From: GCA-2401155 sp045047085
Lineage (GTDB): Bacteria > Pseudomonadota > Alphaproteobacteria > Rhizobiales > Rhizobiaceae
DNA: 64,000 nucleotides
Assembly (NCBI GenBank): GCA_045047085.1
Contig: JASFYT010000072.1
Coordinates: 45,790-109,789 of the forward strand
Direction: 5' to 3'
The position numbers were made by a program, and so were the translations under genes. The notes beneath the pieces were generated by a model that saw only the letters and a program-made list of their open reading frames with translations, searched no databases and had not been told where the DNA came from. Positions 45,153 to 53,322 of this stretch are shown in pieces (within the stretch, counting starts at the first letter, position 1; each line of letters starts with the position of its first letter).

Positions 45153-46001
45153 TTAGGCTAGCCAGCGCTTGCGACGTTTATAGTGTTTTACATCGCGGAA
45201 GGATCTACGTCCTTCACCGCCTACCCCTAGGTAAAACTCCTTGACGTCCTCGTTTTCACGCAAATCCTTGGCCTCACCATCCATCACCACGCGCCCGCTC
45301 TCCAGAATGTATCCATAGGTTGCATATTTAAGCGCGATATTTGTGTTTTGTTCTGCGAGCAAAAAGGAAACACCTTCTTCGGTGTTGAGACTTTTTACGA
45401 TTTCAAAAATTTCTTCCACCAACTGCGGTGCAAGGCCCATGCTGGGTTCGTCGAGCAAGATCATGGATGGATTGGCCATCAAAGCTCTACCTACGGCACA
45501 CATTTGTTGTTCACCACCAGAGGTATAACCAGCAAGGGATTTGCGCCGGGTTTTCAACCTTGGGAAATATTCATAAACTTTTTCAATGTCGCGGTTGATG
45601 GCAGCCCGTCCGTCTTTTCTGGTATAGGCGCCTGTCAGCAAGTTTTCTTCAATCGTTAAATGGGCAAAGCAATGGCGGCCTTCCATCACCTGAATGCAGC
45701 CGCGCCGCACCAGTTCGTTAGGGCTCAGGGCCTGAATTTCGTCGCCGTTAAATTTGATTGTGCCTTTGGTAACGTCACCGCGCTCTGCACGTAGCAAATT
45801 GGATATCGCTTTCAGCGTGGTTGTTTTACCTGCACCATTTGCGCCCAGAATAGACACAATGCCACCCTTTGGCACTGTTAGGGAAACACCTTTTAAAACA
45901 AGAATGACGTGATTATAAATCACCTCGATGTTATTCACTTCAAGAATATTTTCGACTGGGTTGGCGTCGGGCGTTTCGGCGATATTCATGGTCAATTCCA
46001 T
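45153..46001 (-). CDS. livF: Liv-type ABC transporter ATP-binding protein, LivF (second system)
   Basis: A 282-residue ATPase with Walker A GANGAGKTT, signature TSGGEQQMCAVGRAL and Walker B ILLDEPSMGLAP. An N-terminal 25 residues precede the ATPase core (ILEVNNIEVIYNHVILVLKGV). The C-terminus is basic (HYKRRKRWLA). Starts at 46001 or 45989 are both possible; ribosome-binding signals are weak. The separate position from livG, after the binding-protein gene, is a known order for acid-uptake Liv systems with ligases. Confidence 0.9.
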   Translation of the reverse strand: MELTMNIAETPDANPVENILEVNNIEVIYNHVILVLKGVSLTVPKGGIVSILGANGAGKTTTLKAISNLLRAERGDVTKGTIKFNGDEIQALSPNELVRRGCIQVMEGRHCFAHLTIEENLLTGAYTRKDGRAAINRDIEKVYEYFPRLKTRRKSLAGYTSGGEQQMCAVGRALMANPSMILLDEPSMGLAPQLVEEIFEIVKSLNTEEGVSFLLAEQNTNIALKYATYGYILESGRVVMDGEAKDLRENEDVKEFYLGVGGEGRRSFRDVKHYKRRKRWLA

Positions 46002-46022
46002 AAAACTTAATTGATCTGAGGT

Positions 46023-46052
46023 GACCAACCCCAAAAACTATCGGGGTTGGTC
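46023..46052 (-). promoter_or_regulatory. Hairpin after the second binding-protein gene
   Basis: A perfect 10-bp stem GACCAACCCC/GGGGTTGGTC with a 10-base loop lies 19 bases after the binding-protein stop and before livF. No T tract follows on the minus strand, so mRNA stabilisation is more likely than termination. Confidence 0.6.
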
Positions 46053-46070
46053 TGTACTTATTTTTCTCGA

Positions 46071-47372
46071 TTATGAGCAGGTCTGTGTTTTCCAACTCGG
46101 CTTGTCGGAAACATAAGTGTTTGCTGCTTCTTCAAGCAGTGGACGAACCACATCAACCATCGGTTCAATTGGGTCGGTAATTTTTTCCCAAGCCGAACCA
46201 TTCCACTGCTGGACGAAAACGCCGCCGCCGCCTTCATGATCTTTACATGAGGCTTTGATCGGTGCTGTGAAGCCTTCAAGACCAAGCTCTTTCAGGCGCG
46301 CTGCTGAAAGGTCAAAGGTTTCCATGCCAAGACGCATGTCTTCGCCAGTAATGGACTTCTTGCCTGTTGCTTTTTGTGCAGTGGCAATTGCCTCAGCAAC
46401 AATAACAGCGTTGAACAGACCACGGTTATAAAGCACATGACCAACTTCGCTCTTGTCTTTCACAAGCGATTTTCCAGCATCCACAACGTGTTTCATAACG
46501 TCCTGGAGAGCAGGGAAATCTGTACCAATTCCGGAGAAGTTTGTTGCAAGATATCCTTTGCCGGTTTCACCAACCGGACCAAGGTCTGCATCAGCACCTG
46601 CCCACCAGTTTCCAATGAAATGATCCAGAGGGAATCTAATTTTTGCAGCTTCTTTAACAGCAGTTGAGTTCATAGCACCCCAACCCCACATGATCATCCA
46701 ATCCGGGCGCTCTTTACGCACATTCAACCAATGGGATGACTGGCTCTGCATTTCCTTCACACCCACTGGGAATTTCGCAACAGTGAAACCCATGGACTTA
46801 GAAAGCGTATCCAATAGCGGGATAGGCTCTTTACCATAGCCCACGTCGAGGTAGATAAAGCCAATTTTTTTGCCTTTAATACCTTCTTTGGAATCGATGA
46901 ATTTCAGAATAGACGAAAGCTGGTTCCAATAGGTTGTTGGATAGTTGAAAACCCAAGGAAACTTCTCACCGATGGCAGCAGCCGAAAGACCGTAGCCCAT
47001 GGAAAATACCGGAATTTTGTCAACAGCAGCTTTTGGAATTAGCTGAAGCGTGATGCCCGTTGAATAGGGATTATATACCAGCGCTCCCTTACCTTTGGTA
47101 GCTTCGTAGCACTCGACACCTTTTTGGCTGTTATAGCCTGTTTCGCACTCATCAACGACGACTTTTGCGCCACCAATACCGCCATCACGTGCATTGAGCA
47201 TGTTCATGTAGTCGGCAAAGCCGTTGGCAATTGGTGTTCCGCCACCGGCAAACGGGCCGGTACGATAGCTAAGTGATGGTACATAGAGCGTGTCTTCCGC
47301 GCTCGCAGTGGTTACTTGCATGCCTGATGCCATTGCGATGGCGGCTGCACCCAGAATGAGTTTTCTGAACAT
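46071..47372 (-). CDS. Liv-type ABC transporter substrate-binding protein (second system)
   Basis: A 433-residue periplasmic protein of the Peripla_BP_6 family. ATG 47372 has GGGAGGA upstream and gives the signal peptide MFRKLILGAAAIAMASG, cleaved near TTASA-ED. The mature protein begins DTLYVPSLSYRTGPFAGGGTPIANG. In clusters with AMP-dependent ligases such binding proteins are assigned aromatic or fatty-acid ligands rather than amino acids; that is inference. An open frame to 47507 is not the start. Confidence 0.88.
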   Translation of the reverse strand: MFRKLILGAAAIAMASGMQVTTASAEDTLYVPSLSYRTGPFAGGGTPIANGFADYMNMLNARDGGIGGAKVVVDECETGYNSQKGVECYEATKGKGALVYNPYSTGITLQLIPKAAVDKIPVFSMGYGLSAAAIGEKFPWVFNYPTTYWNQLSSILKFIDSKEGIKGKKIGFIYLDVGYGKEPIPLLDTLSKSMGFTVAKFPVGVKEMQSQSSHWLNVRKERPDWMIMWGWGAMNSTAVKEAAKIRFPLDHFIGNWWAGADADLGPVGETGKGYLATNFSGIGTDFPALQDVMKHVVDAGKSLVKDKSEVGHVLYNRGLFNAVIVAEAIATAQKATGKKSITGEDMRLGMETFDLSAARLKELGLEGFTAPIKASCKDHEGGGGVFVQQWNGSAWEKITDPIEPMVDVVRPLLEEAANTYVSDKPSWKTQTCS

Positions 47373-47449
47373 ATTAGTTCCTCCCAAACTCTGCGGGCGA
47401 CGTTGTTGCCGTCCCGCTTCTATAATTTGAAACCTGTAGTCGAACCTCC

Positions 47450-47474
47450 GACACGCCCGGTTCCCCGGCGTGTC
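47450..47474 (-). promoter_or_regulatory. Hairpin between livM and the binding-protein gene
   Basis: GACACGCC/GGCGTGTC with an inner CGG/CCG extension (one bulged C) forms a strong stem-loop in the 116-base gap after the livM stop. It may mark the 3' end of the upstream message or protect the downstream one. Confidence 0.5.
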
Positions 47475-47488
47475 AGAAAATTTGTTCC

Positions 47489-48565
47489 CTAGTAAGGGAA
47501 TGGCCAAACGCGTAATTTTTGCTTAGCGATGGCCCAGAGCCGCGCCAATCCATGCGGCTCCATAATTAGAAAGAATATAATCAAAGCACCGATTATCATC
47601 AAATTCAAATGCTCAACTGTAGCAGCGTTAATATCCAGCCCAACCACACTTGGTGCCGCTCGGATGAGAACCGGTAGAACCCAGATGAAAGCCGCCCCCA
47701 TGAATGAGCCAACCAAACTACCCAAACCACCTAAAACTACCATGAACAGAATCAGGAATGAGTGATTTACATCAAAGCTCTCTACCTCGGCTGCACCGAG
47801 CCAGAAAAATACCATCATGGCACCAGCAACACCGCAATAAAATGAAGAGACCGCGAAGGCTGAGAGTTTTGCCTGCAACGGACGTACACCCATTAGTTCA
47901 GCAGCAATATCCATATCCCGGATCATCATCCATGAGCGGCCAATACGGCCGTGGATAATGTTTGAAGCAACCCAGGTCATGACAACGACAATTGATAAAA
48001 CAACTATGTAACGCACGGTTGGAGTCGCAGATGCTCCGGTGACGATTGTGCCCAGAACTTCGCGTTGAGGCACCTCAATTGCGCCAGACGCATTATAATT
48101 ATACAGCCACGGTATCCGGATGAAGCACCATTCCAAAAAGAATTGCGCCGCCAATGTGGTAACAACGAGATAAAAACCCTTGATGCGCAGGGATGGAAGA
48201 CCGAATATCATACCGATACCAGCGGAGAAAAATCCGGATGCGATGATCAGTATGATGATGTTCATATCGGGGAAAATGGTCGTCATCTTATAACAGGCAT
48301 AGGCCCCAACCCCCATGAAAGCACCTGTTCCGAGTGACAATTGCCCTGTGTATCCAGTGAGAATGTTTAGCCCGATTGCAGCTAAAGCAAAGATCAAAAA
48401 GGGTATCATCATGGAATTGAGGAAAAAATCATTTCCAAAAACAGGAATCACCACAAAGGCAATCAGCAAATAGACGCCGATGGCGACACGATCCTGAAGG
48501 ATCGGGAAAATTGCTGAATCATCTTTATAATTTGTTTTGTATTGGCCAGCTTCGCGATAAAACAT
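47489..48565 (-). CDS. livM: Liv-type ABC transporter permease, LivM (second system)
   Basis: A 358-residue permease with about nine membrane segments. ILTGYTGQLSLGTGAFMGVGAYACY near residue 75 is the classic LivM motif, and the coupling loop is IRDMDIAAELMGVRPLQAKLSAF. The first 30 residues are hydrophilic. Five bases separate it from livH. Confidence 0.9.
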   Translation of the reverse strand: MFYREAGQYKTNYKDDSAIFPILQDRVAIGVYLLIAFVVIPVFGNDFFLNSMMIPFLIFALAAIGLNILTGYTGQLSLGTGAFMGVGAYACYKMTTIFPDMNIIILIIASGFFSAGIGMIFGLPSLRIKGFYLVVTTLAAQFFLEWCFIRIPWLYNYNASGAIEVPQREVLGTIVTGASATPTVRYIVVLSIVVVMTWVASNIIHGRIGRSWMMIRDMDIAAELMGVRPLQAKLSAFAVSSFYCGVAGAMMVFFWLGAAEVESFDVNHSFLILFMVVLGGLGSLVGSFMGAAFIWVLPVLIRAAPSVVGLDINAATVEHLNLMIIGALIIFFLIMEPHGLARLWAIAKQKLRVWPFPY

Positions 48566-48570
48566 TGCGC

Positions 48571-49527
48571 TTACACCCTCTCGATAATTTTTTCACCGAA
48601 CAGACCCTGCGGTCTGAACATCAGGAAGATTAAGGCGATAACATAGGCAAACCAGCCCTCAACGCCGCCGCCCAGTAAGCCACCCCAATAAACCTCAAAT
48701 ATTTTTTCACCAAAACCGATGATCAAACCACCAATGATGGCGCCGGGAATGGATGTGAAACCGCCGAGGATCAAAACCGGCAAAGCTTTCAAGGCAATAA
48801 TTTGCAAGGCAAATGAAACGTCTGATCTGGCACCCCACATAATGCCCGTTGCAAGGGCAATAATGCCGGAAGCAAACCAGACGATGGCCCAGATCTGGTT
48901 GAGAGAAATACCGACGGATAATGCCGCCTGATGGTCGTCCGCTACCGCGCGCAGACCCCGGCCAATGCGGGTCTTGCTGAAGAAGACTGCCAGCCCCGTT
49001 ACCAGTATCGCTGCGATAACGGCTGCAGCTATATCGATGTGCTGCAGGATGAGGATACCGTCAAATACCTCAATCACGGTGGAACCGGTAGGCAGGCCAA
49101 GCTCCTCGGTGATCATGGCTTTGGGTTCACCGCCAAAGATAAACTCGCCAAGGCCTATGAGGAAATATGAAAGACCAATGGTCGCCATGAACAGGATAAT
49201 ATCGTCCTGATTCACAAGGTGCCGCAGCACCACGCGTTCAAAGGTCACAGCGAGAGCCGCCATGATGAGGATTGCCAACGCCAAAGCCAAATAAGCAGGA
49301 ACGCCTGCCGCATAAAGGCCAACAAGAGAGAGCGCTGAAAAAACAACCATGATGCCTTGGGCAAAATTAAACACACCGGATGCTTTAAAAATCAGCACGA
49401 AGCCAAGCGCCAAAAGAGCATAAAGAGTACCGGAAACGAAACCTTCCCACAGCACCTGCAACAGGAAATCCGGCAGGGAAACCATTTGTACAAAAGGATC
49501 GATAAAAATATTGTAGAGCATATCCAT
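48571..49527 (-). CDS. livH: Liv-type ABC transporter permease, LivH (second system)
   Basis: A 318-residue permease. GTLYALLALGFVLIFKASGVFNFAQG near residue 35 is diagnostic of LivH, and the coupling loop is LRAVADDHQAALSVGISLNQ. The start codon overlaps the end of livG (TAATG-type overlap). Confidence 0.9.
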   Translation of the reverse strand: MDMLYNIFIDPFVQMVSLPDFLLQVLWEGFVSGTLYALLALGFVLIFKASGVFNFAQGIMVVFSALSLVGLYAAGVPAYLALALAILIMAALAVTFERVVLRHLVNQDDIILFMATIGLSYFLIGLGEFIFGGEPKAMITEELGLPTGSTVIEVFDGILILQHIDIAAAVIAAILVTGLAVFFSKTRIGRGLRAVADDHQAALSVGISLNQIWAIVWFASGIIALATGIMWGARSDVSFALQIIALKALPVLILGGFTSIPGAIIGGLIIGFGEKIFEVYWGGLLGGGVEGWFAYVIALIFLMFRPQGLFGEKIIERV

Positions 49528-50348
49528 TAGTGCGCCACTCCCAAATATGCGTCAATGACGGCCTGGTTTGCCTGCACTTCGGAAGGGTTTCCATCGGCAA
49601 TTTTTTTACCGTAATCCAGTACCACAATCCGGTCGGCAAGATCCATCACCACACCCATATCGTGTTCAATCAGAGCGATTGTGGTGTTAAATTGTTCATT
49701 TACCTCGATGATGAAACGGCTCATGTCTTCTTTTTCTTCTAGGTTCATTCCAGCCATCGGCTCATCCAACAAAAGCAGGACGGGCTCCGCTGCCAATGCG
49801 CGCGCCAGTTCCACCCGTTTTTGCAAGCCGTAGGGAAGTGCGCCAACGGGTTCTTTACGGATATTTTCAATTTCCAGAAATTCGATGATTTCTTCAACGG
49901 CTTTTCTATGCTCGATCTCCTCATCAAGTGCCGGGCCGTGGCGGAAAATCTGCCAGAAGAAATTCTTGTGCATCTTCAAGCAGCGCCCAGCCATGATGTT
50001 ATCGAGCGTCGACATTCCGGTGAACAAAGCAACGTTTTGGAATGTGCGCGAAATACCTTGAACGGCTGCTTCATAAGGGCGCATTTTGCTGCGCTCTTCA
50101 CCCAAAAAACTGATGGTGCCTTCTTGCGGGTGATAGAACCCGTTTATGACATTGAGCATCGAGGTCTTACCGGCACCATTTGGCCCGATAATCGCCCTGA
50201 TTTCACCCTTTTTGATATCGAAAGAGATATCGGTGATTGCTTTTACGCCACCAAAAGAAAGGGAGATATTATCTACATGCAGCAGCACATCACCCGCAGC
50301 AATTGCATCAAACTTTGATGCGGGGGCGTGACTTAATGGCGCATTCAT
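49527..50348 (-). CDS. livG: Liv-type ABC transporter ATP-binding protein, LivG (second system)
   Basis: A 273-residue ATPase: Walker A GPNGAGKTS, Q-loop RTFQNVALFTGM, signature LPYGLQKRVELARAL (the usual SGG region degenerate, as is common in LivG) and Walker B LLLDEPMAGMN. The last helix VQANQAVIDAYLGVAH matches LivG. It starts within the stop region of the upstream acyl-CoA synthetase (overlap of four bases). Confidence 0.92.
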   Translation of the reverse strand: MNAPLSHAPASKFDAIAAGDVLLHVDNISLSFGGVKAITDISFDIKKGEIRAIIGPNGAGKTSMLNVINGFYHPQEGTISFLGEERSKMRPYEAAVQGISRTFQNVALFTGMSTLDNIMAGRCLKMHKNFFWQIFRHGPALDEEIEHRKAVEEIIEFLEIENIRKEPVGALPYGLQKRVELARALAAEPVLLLLDEPMAGMNLEEKEDMSRFIIEVNEQFNTTIALIEHDMGVVMDLADRIVVLDYGKKIADGNPSEVQANQAVIDAYLGVAH

Positions 50349-52327
50349 TCGGCTGCCTCCAATTGTTGTGAGCCGGCAGGAAATGTACCGACATCACTGA
50401 TATTTACGGTGGCTGAAATGTTGCCCTTACGACCATCTTCGAAGACCACTTCGGTCTCAACAAATTGTTCGGTCGCTCCGTTGTAAAGCGCTTCGATCAA
50501 AACACCATAACGCTCAGCGATGAAGCCGCGACGCACTTTTTGGGTTCGGGTCAATTCGCCATCATCTGGATCAAGCTCTTTGTGTAGAACAAGAAAGCGA
50601 TGAATTTGCGCACCAGCCATCAACTCTTCGTCTGAGAGATCTTTATTGACCTGCTCCACATGGCTTCTCATAGTAGCGTAAACTTCAGGATGGGAAGCCA
50701 ATTCCTGATAACTGGCATAGGAAATATTGTGACGCTCGGCCCAGTTACCGACCGAGGTCAAATCGATGTTTAGAAATACACATACCTGATCGCGCCCATC
50801 GCCGAAGGCTACAGCCTCTTTGATATTGGGAAAGAATTTTAGCTTGTTTTCGATGTATTTGGGAGCAAACAGGCTGCCATTCTTGAGTTTCCCAACGTCT
50901 TTGGCGCGATCGATGATTTTCAAATGACCATCGGCATCGAGAAACCCTGCGTCACCGGTGCGTACCCAACCGTCCTTGGTTTTGGTTTCAGCGGTTGCTT
51001 TTTCGTTTTTGTAATAACCGACGAAAACACCCGGAGAGCGATACATTACTTCGCCACTATCATCAATTTCAATTTCCACACCGGGAGATGGACGGCCAAC
51101 TGTATCAGCCCTGATTTCACCATCTGGCTGGGCGGAAATATAGACAGATGCTTCGGTCTGACCGTAAAGCTGCTTCAGGTTCAGCCCAAGTGAGCGGTAG
51201 AAGCTGAAAATTTCAGGCCCAATCGCTTCGCCTGCGGTGTAGCCAACTTTCAAACGGGTGAAACCCATCCGGTTTTTCAACGGTCCATAGACGAAAAATT
51301 CGCCCAACCGATATATCAACCGATCAATAAATCCAACCTGCTCGCCATTTAATATGGGTTCACCAACCTTGCGGGCATGGGCCATGAAATAATCAAACAT
51401 TTTCTTTTTGATTGCTCCCGCATCCTCCATTTGAACGACGATCGAGGTAAGCAGGATTTCAAATACCCGTGGGGGCGCAAAGAAATAGGTCGGCGCAATC
51501 TCGCGACGGTTTTCTTCGATCGTATCCGGGCTTTCCGGGCAGCATACACAATAGCCGGAAAGATAGGTTTGGGCGTAGGAAAACACATGATCACCAACCC
51601 ATGCCAGCGGCAGATAGGCAAGAATTTCCTCATCGCTGCCCAGTTTGTCGAATTCGTTGGCATTGCGTGCGGAAATGACAAGATTATCATAAGATAGCAT
51701 CACGCCCTTGGGCTTGCCGGTAGTGCCGGATGTGTAGAGCATCACCGCTAAATCATCGCCCTTTCCATCGGCGAGCTTTTCACTCCACGCATTGCCGCCT
51801 TCACGCTCCAGCACAGATTCACCGAGCTTTTTGACATCGGTTATGGAATGCAAATTGGTGTGGTCATAATCACGCAGACCCTTGGCCTCGTCATAGATTA
51901 TTTTTTTCAATTTCGGGAGTTGATCGCCGATGGACAAAACCTTATCGACCTGTTCCTGATCCTGACATAGCGCAATTGAAATTTCGGCGTGTTCCAGCAC
52001 GTAAACCATTTCTTCGGCGACACTGTCTGCATAGACGGGAATCGGAATTGCACCCAGCGCCTGCGCCGCACAAAATGTCCAATAGAGCCAGGGGCGGTTT
52101 TGTCCAACAATAGCAATTTTATCGCCGGGCTTTAATCCGAGTTCAGAAAGGCCAATCGAAAAGACGCGAACCTCTTCATAAGCTTGCGCCCAGGTCCAAC
52201 TTTGCCATATGCCTTTATCCTTGTGGCGCATGGCCGTCAGATCAGCAAAACGGGTAGCATTCAGAACCATGTATTGCGGCAGCGTTACAGGTTCATTGCC
52301 CCCATTGAAATTGCCTTTAGATGGCAT
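50345..52327 (-). CDS. Long-chain acyl-CoA synthetase-like AMP-forming ligase
   Basis: A 660-residue ANL enzyme of the long-chain FadD15/ACSL-like group. The phosphate loop is MLYTSGTTGKPKGVMLSY, followed by LPLAWVGDHVF, YGQTEASVYIS (A5) and VRTGDAGFLDADGHLKIIDRAKDV. The terminal Lys motif is LTRTQKVRRG. The start at 52327 follows GGGAGGA. It is the first gene of the ligase-livG-livH-livM-binding-protein-livF operon and probably traps the imported acid as its CoA ester. Confidence 0.9.
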   Translation of the reverse strand: MPSKGNFNGGNEPVTLPQYMVLNATRFADLTAMRHKDKGIWQSWTWAQAYEEVRVFSIGLSELGLKPGDKIAIVGQNRPWLYWTFCAAQALGAIPIPVYADSVAEEMVYVLEHAEISIALCQDQEQVDKVLSIGDQLPKLKKIIYDEAKGLRDYDHTNLHSITDVKKLGESVLEREGGNAWSEKLADGKGDDLAVMLYTSGTTGKPKGVMLSYDNLVISARNANEFDKLGSDEEILAYLPLAWVGDHVFSYAQTYLSGYCVCCPESPDTIEENRREIAPTYFFAPPRVFEILLTSIVVQMEDAGAIKKKMFDYFMAHARKVGEPILNGEQVGFIDRLIYRLGEFFVYGPLKNRMGFTRLKVGYTAGEAIGPEIFSFYRSLGLNLKQLYGQTEASVYISAQPDGEIRADTVGRPSPGVEIEIDDSGEVMYRSPGVFVGYYKNEKATAETKTKDGWVRTGDAGFLDADGHLKIIDRAKDVGKLKNGSLFAPKYIENKLKFFPNIKEAVAFGDGRDQVCVFLNIDLTSVGNWAERHNISYASYQELASHPEVYATMRSHVEQVNKDLSDEELMAGAQIHRFLVLHKELDPDDGELTRTQKVRRGFIAERYGVLIEALYNGATEQFVETEVVFEDGRKGNISATVNISDVGTFPAGSQQLEAAE

Positions 52328-52524
52328 TTCAGTTTCCTCCCTCAAGGTAAGTCCATCAAAATTCTGTCCAGTGATCTGAATCTTAGATTTCCCCTTTGGT
52401 AGTGAACGGAATACTTGCCAATGAATCAAGTGGTTAAATCGATCACGCTGTGAAAAAAATTGCAAAATAGGGATGCAAAAATAGAGCAACCCAAAGGAAA
52501 AATAGTTTATGCCTTTGATTTTAT

Positions 52525-53322
52525 TTAGAAAATTATAGAAACCAATTGTGCGACAACCAAGGAGGCGATTATCTGTGGTCGTTTGTCCCCAGATCCTCCG
52601 GAACCAATTGGGCAGGTGAAACCTTCCAGTAGCGCTGGATCATTTCCGTTTTCTACAAATTGTCGTTTGAAAATTTCGAGTTTTGTGACAGAGCCGATCA
52701 TGCCGACAAAATCCGCATCCACCCTATTGAGGGCTGTTTCGGCAATGAGGAAATCCTGCGCGTGGTCATGGGTGAGAATGACAAATGCAGAATTTGGAGG
52801 CGCGCTGCCGATAACACTTTCGGGCATAGCTAGATGCCTATGCTCACAGCGCCCGCTCTCGCGGGGCAGTTGTTGCAACTGTGCTAGGCGGGAATCGATC
52901 ATGATAATATGCAACGGCAACAACAGCAGGGCCTGACAAAGAGCATTGCCCACATGGCCTGCACCGAAGACATAGACGGTCGGATATTGTTGCTGCTGTT
53001 GTTTTAAATCTTGCAGGAATTCATCGCGGCTGGCATTATTTAGCAATTCAAATTTTAGTTCTACAAACCCACCGCAACATTGGCCAAGTTCAGGCCCAAG
53101 GGGGAGTTCAAGCAAGGATGGCGCTGCCTTTTCTATCATGCTGCGAGCGTGTTCTATGGCCAGATACTCCATCTGCCCACCACCAATGGTTTCGAAACTT
53201 TGCGTTTCACTCACCAGCATCCATGCCCCGCGCGCCCGCGGGGTGGAACCTTTTGCTGTTTTAATTGTTACCAAAACGCAGGATGGATTAGCGTTGAAAA
53301 ATGCCTCAATTCTATCCAACAT
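52525..53322 (-). CDS. xdhC: Xanthine dehydrogenase accessory protein XdhC
   Basis: A 265-residue protein with the XdhC_CoxI N-terminal domain (SCVLVTIKTAKGSTPRARGA, then GQCCGGFVEL, where the Cys pair is typical for Moco handling) and a C-terminal Rossmann domain starting YVFGAGHVG. It inserts sulphurated molybdenum cofactor into the XdhB subunit. It overlaps xdhB by 11 bases, as expected for xdhABC. Confidence 0.92.
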   Translation of the reverse strand: MLDRIEAFFNANPSCVLVTIKTAKGSTPRARGAWMLVSETQSFETIGGGQMEYLAIEHARSMIEKAAPSLLELPLGPELGQCCGGFVELKFELLNNASRDEFLQDLKQQQQQYPTVYVFGAGHVGNALCQALLLLPLHIIMIDSRLAQLQQLPRESGRCEHRHLAMPESVIGSAPPNSAFVILTHDHAQDFLIAETALNRVDADFVGMIGSVTKLEIFKRQFVENGNDPALLEGFTCPIGSGGSGDKRPQIIASLVVAQLVSIIF

